A stretch of 64,000 nucleotides of DNA from Pseudomonadota bacterium. Lineage in GTDB: Bacteria; Desulfobacterota; Desulfobulbia; Desulfobulbales; Desulfocapsaceae. The notes below the pieces were generated by a model. It worked only from the letters and a program-made list of their open reading frames with translations. It made no database searches and had not been told where the DNA came from. The stretch covers positions 1 to 64,000 of the forward strand of contig JAHJNL010000060.1 in assembly GCA_018820855.1 (NCBI GenBank), written 5' to 3'. Positions 63,201-64,000 of the stretch are shown piece after piece. Within the stretch, counting starts at the first letter, position 1. Each line of letters starts with the position of its first letter. A program made the translations under genes and the position numbers.

Positions 63201-63408
63201 TCGCCAGCCCTTCTTCAGCCTGCCTGGCCGAACCACTCTCGTAAGAGACAGAAACGGTCATCCTGTCCGGTTCCATACTGGGAAAAGCCTCTTTACGTAA
63301 ACTGCCTGCCTGCAACACTCCCAGAACAATGACAAGTATCATCAGGAGATTGGCGGCAACCGGATTGGCAATAAACCAGGGGATAATGCCTTTCATTCCA
63401 TTATTCAT
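60259..63408 (-). CDS. RND-family efflux permease (second system)
   Basis: The 1,049-residue pump has the RND pattern of two six-helix bundles and two periplasmic loops: WFIANPVAANLLMILVIVLG at the N terminus, MALGIVVDDAVVVGESIY with the Asp pair, and LNGIIALSGVVVNDSLLLV in the second half. It is only distantly similar to the first pump in the window. Substrate is unknown. The start overlaps the adaptor end by eight bases, with GGAGAGG upstream. No outer-membrane factor gene is inside the window; it may lie beyond the right edge. Confidence 0.93.
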   Translation of the reverse strand: MNNGMKGIIPWFIANPVAANLLMILVIVLGVLQAGSLRKEAFPSMEPDRMTVSVSYESGSARQAEEGLAIKIEDQLEDVTGIKTITSTSTGSGVTVSIEKKDDHDLDTLLKDVKAKVDAISTFPADAKNPVIEKAEREEHALWLQLYGPVDRYTLQQLTDELKSDLLASPSISRVSISGWLDPMMVIEIDEGRLQAYGLSLSDVEDVINQGSSNSMTAVLRNEQLYLQLKASQQAYLKDEFAAIPLLTTNNGRQLLLGEVATISDTYDDNTSVLSRFNGQNSIALQVITTGEDDISDSVAGARKVAAEWQTNGKLVQGVELATWNDRSTSINERLQLLVKNAGTGIFLVFVLLALFLNLTVAFWVAMGLPFIFFGTLYCMGTTFIGLSLNEFTTFGFIMALGIVVDDAVVVGESIYTVRAAEGDTRESIIKGTLQVAIPTLFGVFTTVAAFYALSRISGGLGQLYSQFATVVAICLVLSVIESKFILPAHLAHLNTRKNRSRNPLLRGWQIIQHGADYSLNWFSARCYQPLIELALSYRYAVVILFVALFALVIAMPFTGALRVSFFPDIPGDTVRAELIMQNDTSFGQTHAALNLLESSAYETDCELRGSNAGKSAIANLQVLSEGDQSGKITVELESDAPYDINAFTRRWQELSGMPEGTRTLSIQNAPRMVEALRIELRASDDEVLTAAGEDLKVQLGKMVGVSGIEDNLEPGQPQLHIELTQQGRALGMTTTALAEQVLQAFSGQVVQRYQRNSDEIEVKVRYPEAARQNPADVLNARVRSSDGSVIPLSSVATISYGYTRDAITRIDGKRAVYISADVDKDILSVTELVKILQTEEAPILTGRYPGLSIHFGGEAEEQAETQNSMGKMFLLALLMIYILLAIPLKSYVQPVLIMTAIPFGIVGAILGHWLNDLSLGILSLNGIIALSGVVVNDSLLLVSRFNTLKPDAGHLHEAIILACRSRLRAVLLTSFTTFAGLWPLLGETSTQAQFLIPAAVSLAYGIMFATVITLILIPTLLLIHHDISTWLGVLKQRLQPGREERQPC

Positions 63409-64000
63409 TTACAACCTCTCCAGTAGGGTTTACCATCATTCCCGGCAGATAGCTGCTGAGCGGATGGACCAGGACCTGCTGTGAGGTCGCTGCCAATGCT
63501 GCCGGAACACTAAGGTAAATCGAATCACCAGCACTGAATACAGGTTCGCTCAAAAACCGGTCCAGGGTGCTGCCGTCCTTGACGTACCAGATTTCGCCCT
63601 GTTGGCTGAGAGCAGAACTCGGCAACTGCCAGAGCCTCTCCAGGCGACGACCAGCCAATTCAACCTTGAGAAAGGTTCCGTTTAACAGGGCAGGAGACTG
63701 ATCCAGTGGCTGATCGACAGCAACAATCAGAGAACGCTTTCGAGTCGTTCCGTCAAGATGCTGTTCAACACGATCCACTCGACCGGACCAACTCTGGCCA
63801 TCTTCGACACTGGTCAGTTTCACCCACCATTGCCCGCCAATTAGGGTCGCCGTATCGGGCAGATTATTCCAGTCACGGCCCGACAATGCCACGGCGACTT
63901 CCACCCGGTCTGAACTGTACAATTTTGCCAACTCAGTTCCGGCCTGCACATAACTCCCCGGTGCCACCAGCCGTTCCACTACCAATGCGTTAAACGGAGC
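63401..64000 (-). CDS. RND periplasmic adaptor, N-terminal part beyond the window
   Basis: The frame is open to the window edge and reads APFNALVVERLVAPGSYVQA, the adaptor signature after the helical hairpin, followed by the beta-barrel and membrane-proximal domains and a stop at 63401. About 200 C-terminal residues are visible; an internal GTG at 63985 is not a real start. It joins the second pump to an outer-membrane channel. It is the first gene of the operon seen in the window. Confidence 0.88.
   Translation of the reverse strand, partial: APFNALVVERLVAPGSYVQAGTELAKLYSSDRVEVAVALSGRDWNNLPDTATLIGGQWWVKLTSVEDGQSWSGRVDRVEQHLDGTTRKRSLIVAVDQPLDQSPALLNGTFLKVELAGRRLERLWQLPSSALSQQGEIWYVKDGSTLDRFLSEPVFSAGDSIYLSVPAALAATSQQVLVHPLSSYLPGMMVNPTGEVVNE

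Noticed and set aside
1-64000. tRNA, rRNA or CRISPR array
   Set aside because: No cloverleaf-like sequence with CCA end, no rRNA segment and no regularly spaced direct repeats were recognised; a tRNAscan or CRISPR search would settle this.

Overview
The window reads as chromosomal DNA from a Gram-negative, probably anaerobic, sulfur-cycling bacterium of the Desulfobacterota (a Desulfobulbales-like deltaproteobacterium). This placement is inferred from gene content: a DUF39/HcyBio homocysteine-synthesis protein, a SulP anion permease, a dihaem c-type cytochrome, RND/TolC-type envelope systems, many large sensory proteins and a GEMM-I riboswitch in front of an exported protein. No rRNA, tRNA or CRISPR array was seen.

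1-4.4 kb is accessory and decayed: a stand-alone C39-like cysteine peptidase gene abuts a dead ISL3-family insertion sequence whose terminal repeat appears to supply the peptidase's ribosome binding site. A small exported protein, several hairpins and unidentified coding relics follow. 4.0-13.6 kb is a housekeeping block: hup (HU), a LarE-like sulfur transferase coupled to HcyBio, pheA, moaA, tsaD, two tandem DUF2062 genes, rsmA and an iron alcohol dehydrogenase. 13.7-25.6 kb holds two small Cys-containing proteins, a chemoreceptor, SulP with a GalT-like nucleotidyltransferase, an L,D-transpeptidase, a DUF5661-like protein, CorA and a CNNM-type protein.

26-38 kb is regulatory and envelope-related: an orphan PAS kinase with a Cys/His motif; a c-di-GMP-I riboswitch whose P1 strand is shared with an intrinsic terminator, controlling a secreted phage-collar-like HxH protein; and an RND operon (outer-membrane factor, adaptor, pump, dihaem cytochrome) divergent from a sensor kinase/response regulator/porin operon. 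38-52 kb carries an IS91-type relic, a 1,017-residue hybrid kinase, a DUF3786 iron-sulfur protein, an FAH-family enzyme, a PhnD-GAF-HD-GYP protein with a degenerate GGDEF end, a Bcr/CflA exporter, DbpA and an uncharacterised coiled-coil membrane protein.

52-58 kb looks like one TetR regulon: tetR-UbiB-like kinase and an MMPL exporter with a LolA-like partner share a near-identical 16-bp operator. A cluster of three REP-like palindromes follows. 58-64 kb is a second RND system, here as an overlapping adaptor-pump-regulator-kinase operon that runs off the window edge.

The best candidates for new biology are the c-di-GMP riboswitch with its HxH collar-like exported protein, the two-operon TetR regulon, the HcyBio-LarE pair with an apparent CTG start, and the PhnD-GAF-HD-GYP-degenerate GGDEF sensor.
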